Origin: Sphaeroforma sirkka
Taxonomy: Eukaryota; Opisthokonta; Ichthyosporea; Ichthyophonida
Assembly (NCBI GenBank): GCA_001586965.3
Contig: LUCW03001393.1
Span: 1-40,655, forward strand
Length of the DNA stretch: 40,655 nt
Reading direction: 5' to 3'
In this document: piece by piece, positions 23,162 through 34,506 of the stretch
How the letters are laid out: every line of letters begins with the position of its first letter
Position numbering within the stretch: the stretch's first letter is position 1
Notes under the pieces: generated by a model
Seen by the model: only the letters and a program-made list of their open reading frames with translations
Told to the model about the DNA's origin: nothing
Databases searched by the model: none
Made by a program: the position numbers and the translations under genes

Positions 23162-23503
23162 TGTTTTTATCGCCGAAAGCGTAGCTGTAGAGTCCCTATT
23201 TCTTTTATTGAACTTGAAATCTGTCTGGAACGCTTATTCCCCATTTGGAGGCCCCCGGCCTCCGAGGAATCCTAAATGGATTTTTTTTTCAAAGGCCCCA
23301 AAGAGACCCCCGAGGGTTCCTAAATGAAATTTTTGTTTTAAAAAATTAGAGCATACTTTTGTGGGTCCGTCCCGTGTGTGACTGAACTATGTTTGTGTTT
23401 TGATTGTTGAGTGAAAGTGAGGGAGAAAGCGTGAGTTCTTAGCGACCCTCTTTGAATAAACGTTTTTGGTCTCCGCGGCGCCCTACCCGTGTTTATTTGA
23501 TTT
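23162..23503 (-). repeat. CA-core dispersed repeat, copy 3
   Basis: On the minus strand it starts acgggtagggcgccgcgg followed by agaccaaa, then ctcactttcactcaa (23421-23407), a short CA-containing core, caaaagtatgctct (23361-23348) and tccatttaggat (23280-23269), and ends cagctacgctttcggcgat. Its core is much shorter than in copies 1 and 2, so the core length is what varies in the family. Confidence 0.82.
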
Positions 23504-23514
23504 TTTATACAAGG

Positions 23515-24235
23515 TGCCTCGAATTTCCCAAAATTCGGTCCTTACTCTCCAAATCCAAACGTCAGCCCAGAAGATGATTATCCCCAGTTTTGGCGCCAAA
23601 AAATCATAAAATCCCAAAATTCGGTAGTAGTAGCTTTATTCTTAGGTTTACGATATAAGCAGTCTTTAGTCCTCTTCGTCCTTGTTTTTCTTATGTTCTT
23701 AGTGAAAGCCTCCACTCTAACGCTGGACGTGGACTGCCTTTATAGTCCGCCGGGACCTATCTCTATCTATTCTCGAGCGAACTTGTACTACTAACATCCT
23801 AGGCTATTAACTATAACTATAACACTCGTAGTGAGAGGGAAAGGCACGGGCCTAGAAAACCCTCTGCTACGAAGTTCTCGAACTTTCTCATGGCGTCATC
23901 GTCTATGTATATTCGTAGGCACTTTTGCTCTGTTCGTGAATATACATAGACAATTTTAAGTATGACCCATGAGAATGACGGGCCTGGTTATATACCTTTA
24001 ACCCTGGCTTGGGCCCTGAAAGAAAAACCCAATATGAATTTCCGGAATCATGACTCATCATTCGGGACCTGCCAAAATTCAGTGTACCGAAGAGTCTCGA
24101 AAATTCATTAGGGATAATATTATTATTTTTTCAAAAAATGACAAGTATGTATATTACAATGTATGAACATATGGTATGGCTCTCATAGTCGCTGTAGTGG
24201 TGCAGGAAAGATTAGCGTTTGCCGGGATTTGCGGG
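23515..24235 (-). mobile_element. D-family LTR with start of leader
   Basis: On the minus strand the LTR-like part has a TATA box (GACTATAAAGG, plus 23737-23747) and AATAAAG (plus 23634-23640). It is followed by TTTGGCGCCAAAACTGGGGA (plus 23600-23581), the position and look of a primer-binding site, and about 70 bases of leader. The segment 23515-23785 matches 40402-40655, the LTR/leader junction of element D. The outer (5') LTR edge is not fixed; about 24235 is a guess. A perfect 14-bp stem (23901-23914 with 23938-23951) lies in the upstream part. Confidence 0.6.
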
Positions 24236-24755
24236 TTAGGTGAGAAGAGGTTTGCATTATGCTTTGCTTGGTAAGCCTTCTGATTCTGCGATAGTGGAAT
24301 TGACAAGTGGGATTAGTAGTACATCCATGCTGCGGTCAAGAATTTTTTGGCACTCGTTCATGTGTGCAGCGGGCCTCGGAGTCCCGAAACTCCTAAACGC
24401 CCACCAGCCGAAGGATGTGCCGATGCTAAGCGTTTCTGGCGTCCATTGTTCTCATCATTGACGAACTGACGGATGCCCCGGATGTATGACTTGAATCGAT
24501 CCCAATACTTCGGAGATTTTTTCATAAAGCCCTCCTTACCGTCTTCCGGGTCCAAATCCTTCCAAGTCTCAGAGCGATAATTCTGCAGCGTGGTCAAGAA
24601 TTGCGATGAATATTTGAACCACACTTCCCTAGACTTCGTTTGGATATAACGTTCGAACCGTTCAGCAATAGCCTGGAACCATTCAAATGTGTGTAATTAC
24701 TCCTTCAAGGTAACTAGTACTTGCACTGGGGCCGACCTGTCTTCTTGGCTACTGA
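24236..24755 (-). pseudogene. Unrecognised protein-coding fragment, cut by the B-family LTR
   Basis: A minus-strand frame encodes a hydrophilic, aromatic-rich segment including AERFERYIQTKSREVWFKYS and GFMKKSPKYWDRF. I do not recognise the family. It ends on the right exactly at the leftmost B LTR and on the left near the D-family LTR. It could be the 3' end of element D interrupted by the B array, or a remnant of another gene. Evidence is position only. Confidence 0.4.
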
Positions 24756-25350
24756 TGTAGAAATACGGCCTCCGGTCAGTCTAAAATATCAAGATCAATT
24801 GAGATAATACATTGGTTTTTATTTGTATTTTAAATAATTTAGTACAAGCTCTTTTTCCAATATTTCCAAAGTGTTCTAAATTCACTTTGATGGCTCCAAT
24901 AGCCTGAGTATTTGGTATGACTCATCTACTTGGACCTATTTGAGACATTAGTAGATGTAGGATATTATAAACTAAAATTTATAATCTCCTAACTACTACT
25001 TATAGATTTTGGTCCTCCCGCCAATCTCCAAAATCCAATAAGTCTTTTTCTTTTTTTAACTTTTCTTCAGATGGAACTTTATTTATATCAGCTAATGTAT
25101 TAACGTGACTTACGCTATTATGTCTATCTACAAATTAGGCATGTGGTCATGAACACTTAGTACTTCTAGTGAAAATTATTCAATAAAGAACAGCTAGAGG
25201 TACGCCCTGTGTGATCGAGGATATTTAGGCTCTTAACAAGAGGCAGTCCCGATCATTCTTACACAAGCTACCACTGCTAAATCCTAACTGACTAAATTGT
25301 ATTTTAGTTTAATATAGTTTGAAACCTAGTAATTTCCATCGAAGTTTACA
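24756..25350 (+). repeat. B array LTR 1 (left outer)
   Basis: 595 bp, TGTAGAAATACGG to GAAGTTTACA. Its diagnostic bases match the separate B LTR at 10139-10736, making it the more ancestral-looking type. It has an AATAAAG signal near 25181. Confidence 0.96.
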
Positions 25351-25407
25351 CAGGCTTAGAGCCTGCCTAATGGGCTAGACCCGAATAAAGATCAGTCAGA
25401 TGATAAT

Positions 25408-28400
25408 ATGTTAAAGATACCTAAACCTCCGGAAGGTGAAGCAAAGGATATGATTCCGCACTTCACCGATATAATTATGGACTTAATTATACAAAACAGG
25501 AAGATTGCAATAACTGACTGGTGTATGTTTAAGTTCTCTAATGGGTACGTTAGACTTGACTTAACAAACGTCGACTTCTCTAAGTTAAAGTGTCCTTCAC
25601 ATAACTACGTGAGTTGGAGACACAAAGACGTTGTCAAAACCCAAATCGAAGATTGGTTAAAACAGGGTCTAATTGAAATCAATTATGATGCAACCCCAGT
25701 TAACTTAGCTCTCTTAGCGGTCGATCAATATAAATCTGATGGAACGTTTAGTAAAACAAGAGTAGTACTAGACCTGTCGCCAATCAACAAACTAATTCCG
25801 CAACATAGTTTTCCCTTACCTAAGATAAGCGAGATACTACGCAAAATGGAGGGTGCGACTATCTTTTCCAAGATAGACTGAAAAGCTGCATTCCATCAAC
25901 TACAGATATATGAGCCTCATAGGAAATACTTTTCCTTTACTTGGCAAGGTAAGAAGTACCAGTTTAAAGGTGCACCTGAAGGCTTACACATGTTACCTTC
26001 TTTCTTCCAACAAGTTATGATGGAACTATTTGCGGACCTGTCGTATAACGTATCAGTCTATTTAGATGATATAGTTATCTTTACAAAGACAGCACATGAA
26101 CATGCTAAACTCGTTAAAGAAGTCTTAAAGCGACTTAATCATGCTAAACTTAAGATTAACGAAGACAAGTGTTCTTTTGCTAAAGATACTATACACTTAC
26201 TTGGCTACAAAGTATCTGCAGCAGGGGTAGAAATTGATCCTGGCAAGAAACAGTTTTGTTGGATTTATCAACACCAATTACTGGAAGAGATGTGAACTCT
26301 GTGTGTGGGTTTGTTAACTTCTTCTCGGATTCGGTACCGCATCTTTCTCATTACTTAAAGCCTTTCAGTCACCTACGGCTGCACAAAGGACCTTTGGGAA
26401 AGCTTTGGACTAAAGAATGTGATGATGCATTTAAACTAGTCAAAAGTAAAGTAATGGACGCACCCATCATGCAGTACCCTGTGGATGGTGTCCCATTCCA
26501 AGTAGCAACCGACGCTTCAGATCGAGCGGTAGGTGGAGTGCTTTACCAAACGATAAATGGTAAACCGCGCTACATACAATTCTTTAGCAAGATTTATAAT
26601 AAGAGTCAACGGAATTACCCTACCGTTAAACAAGAGCTCCTTGCTATAGTTACTGCGCTAAGACAGTTTAAAGACTACCTTTATGGAAGTTACTTTACTG
26701 TCGCCTGTGATCAAAAGTCTTTAACATACTCAAAAGATATGAACCCTGATTCACAGTTGGTGAGCCGCTGGCATGACATTATTGCCAAGTTCGCTTTTAA
26801 TATAACACACATTCCAGGAATACATAACCATCTTCCTGACATGCTCTCTCGACTTGTGCCCGACTACCAGAAAACAGTCAAAGAGTTATTAGCAACCGAT
26901 TGGATGCTAAATAAGAAATGGTTTAACCTCGCTCAATCACGATGGGGTCCATTTACTGTTGATATGTTCGCCGCAGAACATAACAAACAGGTTTCTGAAT
27001 ATAGGTCGTTGACTCATCCTAAAGGTGATGCATTTCAGCTTGACTTATCAAAGCATAATGCGTGGGCTAACCCACCTTGTCAACTTATCGCACAGTTGTT
27101 AAATTATGTTAATATTACTAAATCTACCATTACGCTGTGTTGTCCCTTACGTAACTCCGACCCATGGATACGTGATTTAATTAATATGATTCAAGACGAA
27201 CCTATTTATGTCGACCGTGAAACCGACACGTTCTTGTATCAGGGATCCTATTCTATTAAGAAGACGCCTTGGAAACACACCATTGTTTATCGCATCGGTC
27301 CTGCAGGTATCACTAAGTGGAAACCCTCAACCGAATTCTTAGTTAAACTAGAGGAGTCCAAAGAGTTTGAACAAAAGCTCAAGACTCGTACAACACATGC
27401 ACCCAACAAGATTGTAGTCGAGGTAATGCCGATTGAAACGGCATTAGATCGTAAAAACATGGAACTAGCTAAGGCCATGGATCAAAGACTCAAAACTCTA
27501 AGAGAACCTGAAGCTCGCACTCAACTACTTAAAGCGCTGCTTAAAGAACAGCCAGGAGTTGCGAAACAACTGAAGAAGATACTTCAACAATCCAATGTTG
27601 TCAATTATGTATCTCAGGAGTCTACCCTCCTGATACTGAGGTTGCCCTTTCCAACAGGACTATGGTTCATCCAGCCAGCGTTACGCAGAATCTGACTGAC
27701 TTAGAGGAGCTCGAAAGTAGAGTTAAAATTATACATAATTTAACGCATCGAGCATATGAGCATACTTATAAAATGGCTATTCGTGCAGGGCTTGATCACC
27801 CGGCGCTGAAAGAAACCATACGTGAAGTATACCGACGCTGTACTGATTGTGAAAAGAACCAGATCAAGCGATACGGTTGGGCACCCCTAAAAGTGTGACA
27901 GAAGACCAACCGATGCGCCGAGTCATAGTCGATTTGGTTAAACTCCCGCGATCCAAGCATACTGGCGATGTATATATCTGTCATTTCTTATGTGTGGCTT
28001 CGGGCTATAACTTGCTTTATGCAATACCGAACAAACGTCCACAAACAGTGGCAGAATTATGCTATCACGTCTTTAATGACTTCGGTTTTCCCCCGAGTAC
28101 TATGTTCTGATAACGGTAGTGAGTTTTGTACCGACGTAATGGAGGCACTTATACTCGTATCAGGCATGACCCATAGGCGTGGTGTTCCTTACAAACCTCA
28201 AACGCAGGGTGCAAATGAGACACGTCATAGAGAACTTAAGAAACTCTTGCGTACCGCACTAGACGACGTTGAGGATATGTGGCCTTATCATTTGAAATGG
28301 GTTCAGACTCAAATGAATAACTGCATGAATCCTCAAACTGGAACACTCCCGTTTCACTATTTCTTTGGCCGCTATAGTGAATTACAAGCAACGTTTGATA

Positions 28401-29200
28401 AAACTGCGCCCGAGAAACACGCTACCCCGTGGCTACAAAAGATCGAGCATATGCAGAACGTTGTTTACCCCTGTTTACTCGAGCACAAGAATCGCGTTCT
28501 ACTTAAAGCGTATGACCGATGAAATAACACTAAGAACATTGTTCAGTTCAAAGTCGGCGATTACGTTAACATTATAAATCGAAACGCCAACGTTACCGAA
28601 CTCTCTTCTAAGACGATAGGACCTTTTGTTATTTCCTACCATGATGAGAAGAGTGATACTTACGAAGTGAATAACATTGATGGTACTAGCGCAACCAATC
28701 TAGGCACTCACCGTATCCCTACCTCCGAACTCTCATTCGCTCGCTCATTTGATTCTGATGTACCAGTTATGGAGTCACAAGTCAAAGATATAATTGATAA
28801 AACATCCGAAGACGGTTACACTTACTACAAGACCCGTTTCATGGATGGGACAGTAGCTTGGCTAACCTCCGATGCATTTCGTGAATCTCGCGACTTTCTT
28901 CGTATCTTTAATAAGAAATGGAATAAGCGTTTACATAAGAACACACGAGATAAACGAAAAGGGTTTCCTCAGGTGACTACAAACCCTGATGGATCTGAAA
29001 TTCCCTATTTGCCACCTACTTCCTACGTGACTAAACTTTCTGATCTGCTTACCAACAGTGCAGAAAATTGTTCAAACTTACTTACTAATGAAGAACAGCC
29101 TTTGGCTATTACCTTACCAAATAATAAACGTAAGGCGCCTACATCGGAAATGGTTACTGGACCAAATACTAAACGACATAGAGTACAACATGAGTCTTGA
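25408..29200 (+). other. B array, first internal copy: pol region
   Basis: Parts: RT (about 25620-26250, with VVLDLSPINKLIP and YLDDIVIFT); RNase H (about 26500-26830, with ATDASDRAVGGVLYQ); a Dam-like domain (about 26930-27180, with VDMFAAEHN, WANPPCQLI and TLCCPL); an integrase zinc finger (about 27740-27870, with CTDC); integrase core (about 27910-28400, with SDNGSEFC); an SH3-like segment (VGDYVNIINRN); and a chromodomain-like end (about 28770-28920). It belongs to the same general clade as element A but is a distinct family. Confidence 0.85.
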
Positions 29201-29328
29201 ACTCGTACATATAGGCACATACTTACTCGATAAGCCATGACCGAAACCGTTTTTTACTTTGGTTTTCGCTTTACCAACTAGATCGTATCTTAACGTACGT
29301 TCGTAGTTCTAAAAGCTACTGGGGGCTA

Positions 29329-29928
29329 TGTAGAAATACGGCCTCCGGTCAGTCTAAAATATCAAGATCAATTGAGATAATACATTGGTTTTTTATTTGT
29401 ATTTTAAATAATTTAGTACAAGCTCTTTTTCCAATATTTCCAAAGTGTTCTGAATTCACTTTGATGGCTCCAATAGCCTGAGTATTTGGTATGACTCATC
29501 TACTTGGACCTATTTGAGACATTAGTAGATGTAGGATATTATAAACTAAATTTTATAATCTCCGAACTACTACTTATAGATTTTGGTCCTCCCGCCAATC
29601 TCCAAAATCCAATAAGTCTTTTTTTTCTTTTTTTTAACTTTTCTTCAGATGGAACTTTATTTATATCAGCTAATGTATTAACGTGACTTACGCTATTATG
29701 TCTATCTACAAATTAGGCATGTGGTCATGAACACTTAGTACTTCTAGTGAAAATTATTCAATAAAGAACAGCTAGAGGTACGCCCTGTGTGATCGAGGAT
29801 ATTTAGGCTCTTAACAAGAGGCAGTCCCGATCATTCTTACACAAGCTACCACTGCTAAATCCTAACTGACTAAATTGTATTTTAGTTTAATATAGTTTGA
29901 AACCTAGTAATTTCCATCGAAGTTTACA
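29329..29928 (+). repeat. B array LTR 2 (middle, mosaic)
   Basis: 600 bp, shared by both internal copies. A polypurine-like actgggggcta precedes it. At three diagnostic sites in its 5' half it agrees with LTR 3; at five sites in its 3' half it agrees with LTR 1. The switch lies between 29564 and 29693. Confidence 0.95.
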
Positions 29929-29987
29929 CACAGGCTTAGAGCCTGCCTAATGGGCTAGACCCGAATAAAGATCAGTCAGATGATAAT

Positions 29988-32900
29988 ATGTTAAAGATAC
30001 CTAAACCTCCGGAAGGTGAAGCAAAGGATATGATTCCGCACTTCACCGATATAATTATGGACTTAATTATACAAAACAGGAAGATTGCAATAACTGACTG
30101 GTGTATGTTTAAGTTCTCTAATGGGTACGTTAGACTTGACTTAACAAACGTCGACTTCTCTAAGTTAAAGTGTCCTTCACATAACTACGTGAGTTGGAGA
30201 CACAAAGACGTTGTCAAAACCCAAATCGAAGATTGGTTAAAACAGGGTCTAATTGAAATCAATTATGATGCAACCCCAGTTAACTTAGCTCTCTTAGCGG
30301 TCGATCAATATAAATCTGATGGAACGTTTAGTAAAACAAGAGTAGTACTAGACCTGTCGCCAATCAACAAACTAATTCCGCAACATAGTTTTCCCTTACC
30401 TAAGATAAGCGAGATACTACGCAAAATGGAGGGTGCGACTATCTTTTCCAAGATAGACTGAAAAGCTGCATTCCATCAACTACAGATATATGAGCCTCAT
30501 AGGAAATACTTTTCCTTTACTTGGCAAGGTAAGAAGTACCAGTTTAAAGGTGCACCTGAAGGCTTACACATGTTACCTTCTTTCTTCCAACAAGTTATGA
30601 TGGAACTATTTGCGGACCTGTCGTATAACGTATCAGTCTATTTAGATGATATAGTTATCTTTACAAAGACAGCACATGAACATGCTAAACTCGTTAAAGA
30701 AGTCTTAAAGCGACTTAATCATGCTAAACTTAAGATTAACGAAGACAAGTGTTCTTTGCTAAAGATACTATACACTTACTTGGCTACAAAGTATCTGCAG
30801 CAGGGGTAGAAATTGATCCTGGCAAGAAACAGTTTTGTTGGATTTATCAACACCAATTACTGGAAGAGATGTGAACTCTGTGTGTGGGTTTGTTAACTTC
30901 TTCTCGGATTCGGTACCGCATCTTTCTCATTACTTAAAGCCTTTCAGTCACCTACGGCTGCACAAAGGACCTTTGGGAAAGCTTTGGACTAAAGAATGTG
31001 ATGATGCATTTAAACTAGTCAAAAGTAAAGTAATGGACGCACCCATCATGCAGTACCCTGTGGATGGTGTCCCATTCCAAGTAGCAACCGACGCTTCAGA
31101 TCGAGCGGTAGGTGGAGTGCTTTACCAAACGATAAATGGTAAACCGCGCTACATACAATTCTTTAGCAAGATTTATAATAAGAGTCAACGGAATTACCCT
31201 ACCGTTAAACAAGAGCTCCTTGCTATAGTTACTGCGCTAAGACAGTTTAAAGACTACCTTTATGGAAGTTACTTTACTGTCGCCTGTGATCAAAAGTCTT
31301 TAACATACTCAAAAGATATGAACCCTGATTCACAGTTGGTGAGCCGCTGGCATGACATTATTGCCAAGTTCGCTTTTAATATAACACACATTCCAGGAAT
31401 ACATAACCATCTTCCTGACATGCTCTCTCGACTTGTGCCCGACTACCAGAAAACAGTCAAAGAGTTATTAGCAACCGATTGGATGCTAAATAAGAAATGG
31501 TTTAACCTCGCTCAATCACGATGGGGTCCATTTACTGTTGATATGTTCGCCGCAGAACATAACAAACAGGTTTCTGAATATAGGTCGTTGACTCATCCTA
31601 AAGGTGATGCATTTCAGCTTGACTTATCAAAGCATAATGCGTGGGCTAACCCACCTTGTCAACTTATCGCACAGTTGTTAAATTATGTTAATATTACTAA
31701 ATCTACCATTACGCTGTGTTGTCCCTTACGTAACTCCGACCCATGGATACGTGATTTAATTAATATGATTCAAGACGAACCTATTTATGTCGACCGTGAA
31801 ACCGACACGTTCTTGTATCAGGGATCCTATTCTATTAAGAAGACGCCTTGGAAACACACCATTGTTTATCGCATCGGTCCTGCAGGTATCACTAAGTGGA
31901 AACCCTCAACCGAATTCTTAGTTAAACTAGAGGAGCTCCAAAGAGTTTGAACAAAAGCTCAAGACTCGTACAACACATGCACCCAACAAGATTGCAGTCG
32001 AGGTAATGCCGATTGAAACGGCATTAGATCGTAAAAAACATGGAACTAGCTAAGGCCATGGATCAAAGACTCAAAACTCTAAGAGAACCTGAAGCTCGCA
32101 CTCAACTACTTAAAGCGCTGCTTAAAGAACAGCCAGGAGTTGCGAAACAACTGAAGAAGATACTTCAACAATCCAATGTTGTCAATTATGTATCTCAGGA
32201 GTCTACCCTCCTGATACTGAGGTTGCCCTTTCCAACAGGACTATGGTTCATCCAGCCAGCGTTACGCAGAATCTGACTGACTTAGAGGAGCTCGAAAGTA
32301 GAGTTAAAATTATACATAATTTAACGCATCGAGCATATGAGCATACTTATAAAATGGCTATTCGTGCAGGGCTTGATCACCCGGCGCTGAAAGAAACCAT
32401 ACGTGAAGTATACCGACGCTGTACTGATTGTGAAAAGAACCAGATCAAGCGATACGGTTGGGCACCCCTAAAAAAAGTGTGACAGAAGACCAACCGATGC
32501 GCCGAGTCATAGTCGATTTGGTTAAACTCCCGCGATCCAAGCATACTGGCGATGTATATATCTGTCATTTCTTATGTGGCTTCGGGCTATAACTTGCTTT
32601 ATGCAATACCGAACAAACGTCCACAAACAGTGGCAGAATTATGCTATCACGTCTTTAATGACTTCGGTTTCCCCGAGTACTATGTTCTGATAACGGTAGT
32701 GAGTTTTGTACCGACGTAATGGAGGCACTTATACTCGTATCAGGCATGACCCATAGGCGTGGTGTTCCTTACAAACCTCAAACGCAGGGTGCAAATGAGA
32801 CACGTCATAGAGAACTTAAGAAACTCTTGCGTACCGCACTAGACGACGTTGAGGATATGTGGCCTTATCATTTGAAATGGGTTCAGACTCAAATGAATAA

Positions 32901-33783
32901 CTGCATGAATCCTCAAACTGGAACACTCCCGTTTCACTATTTCTTTGGCCGCTATAGTGAATTACAAGCAACGTTTGATAAAACTGCGCCCGAGAAACAC
33001 GCTACCCCGTGGCTACAAAAGATCGAGCATATGCAGAACGTTGTTTACCCCTGTTTACTCGAGCACAAGAATCGCGTTCTACTTAAAGCGTATGACCGAT
33101 GAAATAACACTAAGAACATTGTTCAGTTCAAAGTCGGCGATTACGTTAACATTATAAATCGAAACGCCAACGTTACCGAACTCTCTTCTAAGACGATAGG
33201 ACCTTTTGTTATTTCCTACCATGATGATGAGAAGAGTGATACTTACGAAGTGAATAACATTGATGGTACTAGCGCAACCAATCTAGGCACTCACCGTATC
33301 CCTACCTCCGAACTCTCATTCGCTCGCTCATTTGATTCTGATGTACCAGTTATGGAGTCACAAGTCAAAGATATAATTGATAAAACATCCGAAGACGGTT
33401 ACACTTACTACAAGACCCGTTTCATGGATGGGACAGTAGCTTGGCTAACCTCCGATGCATTTCGTGAATCTCGCGACTTTCTTCGTATCTTTAATAAGAA
33501 ATGGAATAAGCGTTTACATAAGAACACACGAGATAAACGAAAAGGGTTTCCTCAGGTGACTACAAACCCTGATGGATCTGAAATTCCCTATTTGCCACCT
33601 ACTTCCTACGTGACTAAACTTTCTGATCTGCTTACCAACAGTGCAGAAAATTGTTCAAACTTACTTACTAATGAAGAACAGCCTTTGGCTATTACCTTAC
33701 CAAATAATAAACGTAAGGCGCCTACATCGGAAATGGTTACTGGACCAAATACTAAACGACATAGAGTACAACATGAGTCTTGA
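29988..33783 (+). other. B array, second internal copy: pol region
   Basis: A near-identical duplicate of the first internal copy with the same domain order: RT about 30200-30830, RNase H about 31080-31410, Dam-like about 31510-31760, integrase about 32300-32990, chromodomain-like end about 33350-33510. The two copies differ mainly by the length of short runs, plus very few substitutions. That points to a very recent duplication or to assembly/read error. Confidence 0.85.
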
Positions 33784-33911
33784 ACTCGTACATATAGGCA
33801 CATACTTACTCGATAAGCCATGACCGAAACCGTTTTTTACTTTGGTTTTCGCTTTACCAACTAGATCGTATCTTAACGTACGTTCGTAGTTCTAAAAGCT
33901 ACTGGGGGCTA

Positions 33912-34506
33912 TGTAGAAATACGGCCTCCGGTCAGTCTAAAATATCAAGATCAATTGAGATAATACATTGGTTTTTATTTGTATTTTAAATAATTTAGTA
34001 CAAGCTCTTTTTCCAATATTTCCAAAGTGTTCTGAATTCACTTTGATGGCTCCAATAGCCTGAGTATTTGGTATGACTCATCTACTTGGACCTATTTGAG
34101 ACATTAGTAGATGTAGGATATTATAAACTAAATTTTATAATCTCCGAACTACTACTTATAGATTTTGGTCCTCCCGCCAATCTCCAAAATCCAATAAGTC
34201 TTTTTCTTTTTTTAACTTTTCTTCAGATGGAACTTTATTTATATCAGCTAATGTATTAACGTGACTTACGTTATTATGTCTATTTACAAATTAGGCAAGT
34301 GGTCATGAACATTTAGTACTTCTAGTGAAAACTATTCAATAAAGAACAGCTAGAGGTACGCCCTGTGTGATCGAGGATATTTAGGCTCTTAACAAGAGGC
34401 AGTCCCGATCATTCTTACACAAGCTACCACTGCTAAATCCTAACTGACTAAATTGTATTTTAGTTTAATATAGTTTGAAACCTAGTAATTTCCATCGAAG
34501 TTTACA
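33912..34506 (+). repeat. B array LTR 3 (right outer)
   Basis: 595 bp with the same ends as LTR 1. It carries eight bases not shared with LTR 1 (for example cttacgttatt for cttacgctatt, and ggcaagtgg for ggcatgtgg). It abuts the integrase end of element D. Confidence 0.96.

Larger units (their letters stand above)
24756..34506 (+). mobile_element. Family B tandem array: LTR-internal-LTR-internal-LTR
   Basis: Three LTRs (24756-25350, 29329-29928, 33912-34506) bracket two nearly identical internal regions of about 3.98 kb (25351-29328 and 29929-33911), all in the same orientation. Parts seen in each internal region: RT, RNase H, Dam-like domain, integrase, chromodomain; no gag or protease is recognised. 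Both copies look broken, with a handful of interruptions each. The outer LTRs differ at only about eight sites in 595 bases, so the insertion is young and the duplication younger. The bases next to the outer LTRs (actga on the left, ccgac on the right) do not form a target-site duplication. Confidence 0.92.

Noticed and set aside
20237-23503. Classic DNA transposon with terminal inverted repeats
   Set aside because: The inverted ends are two copies of a repeat that also occurs alone at 13729-14340 in direct orientation. No transposase or target duplication was seen.
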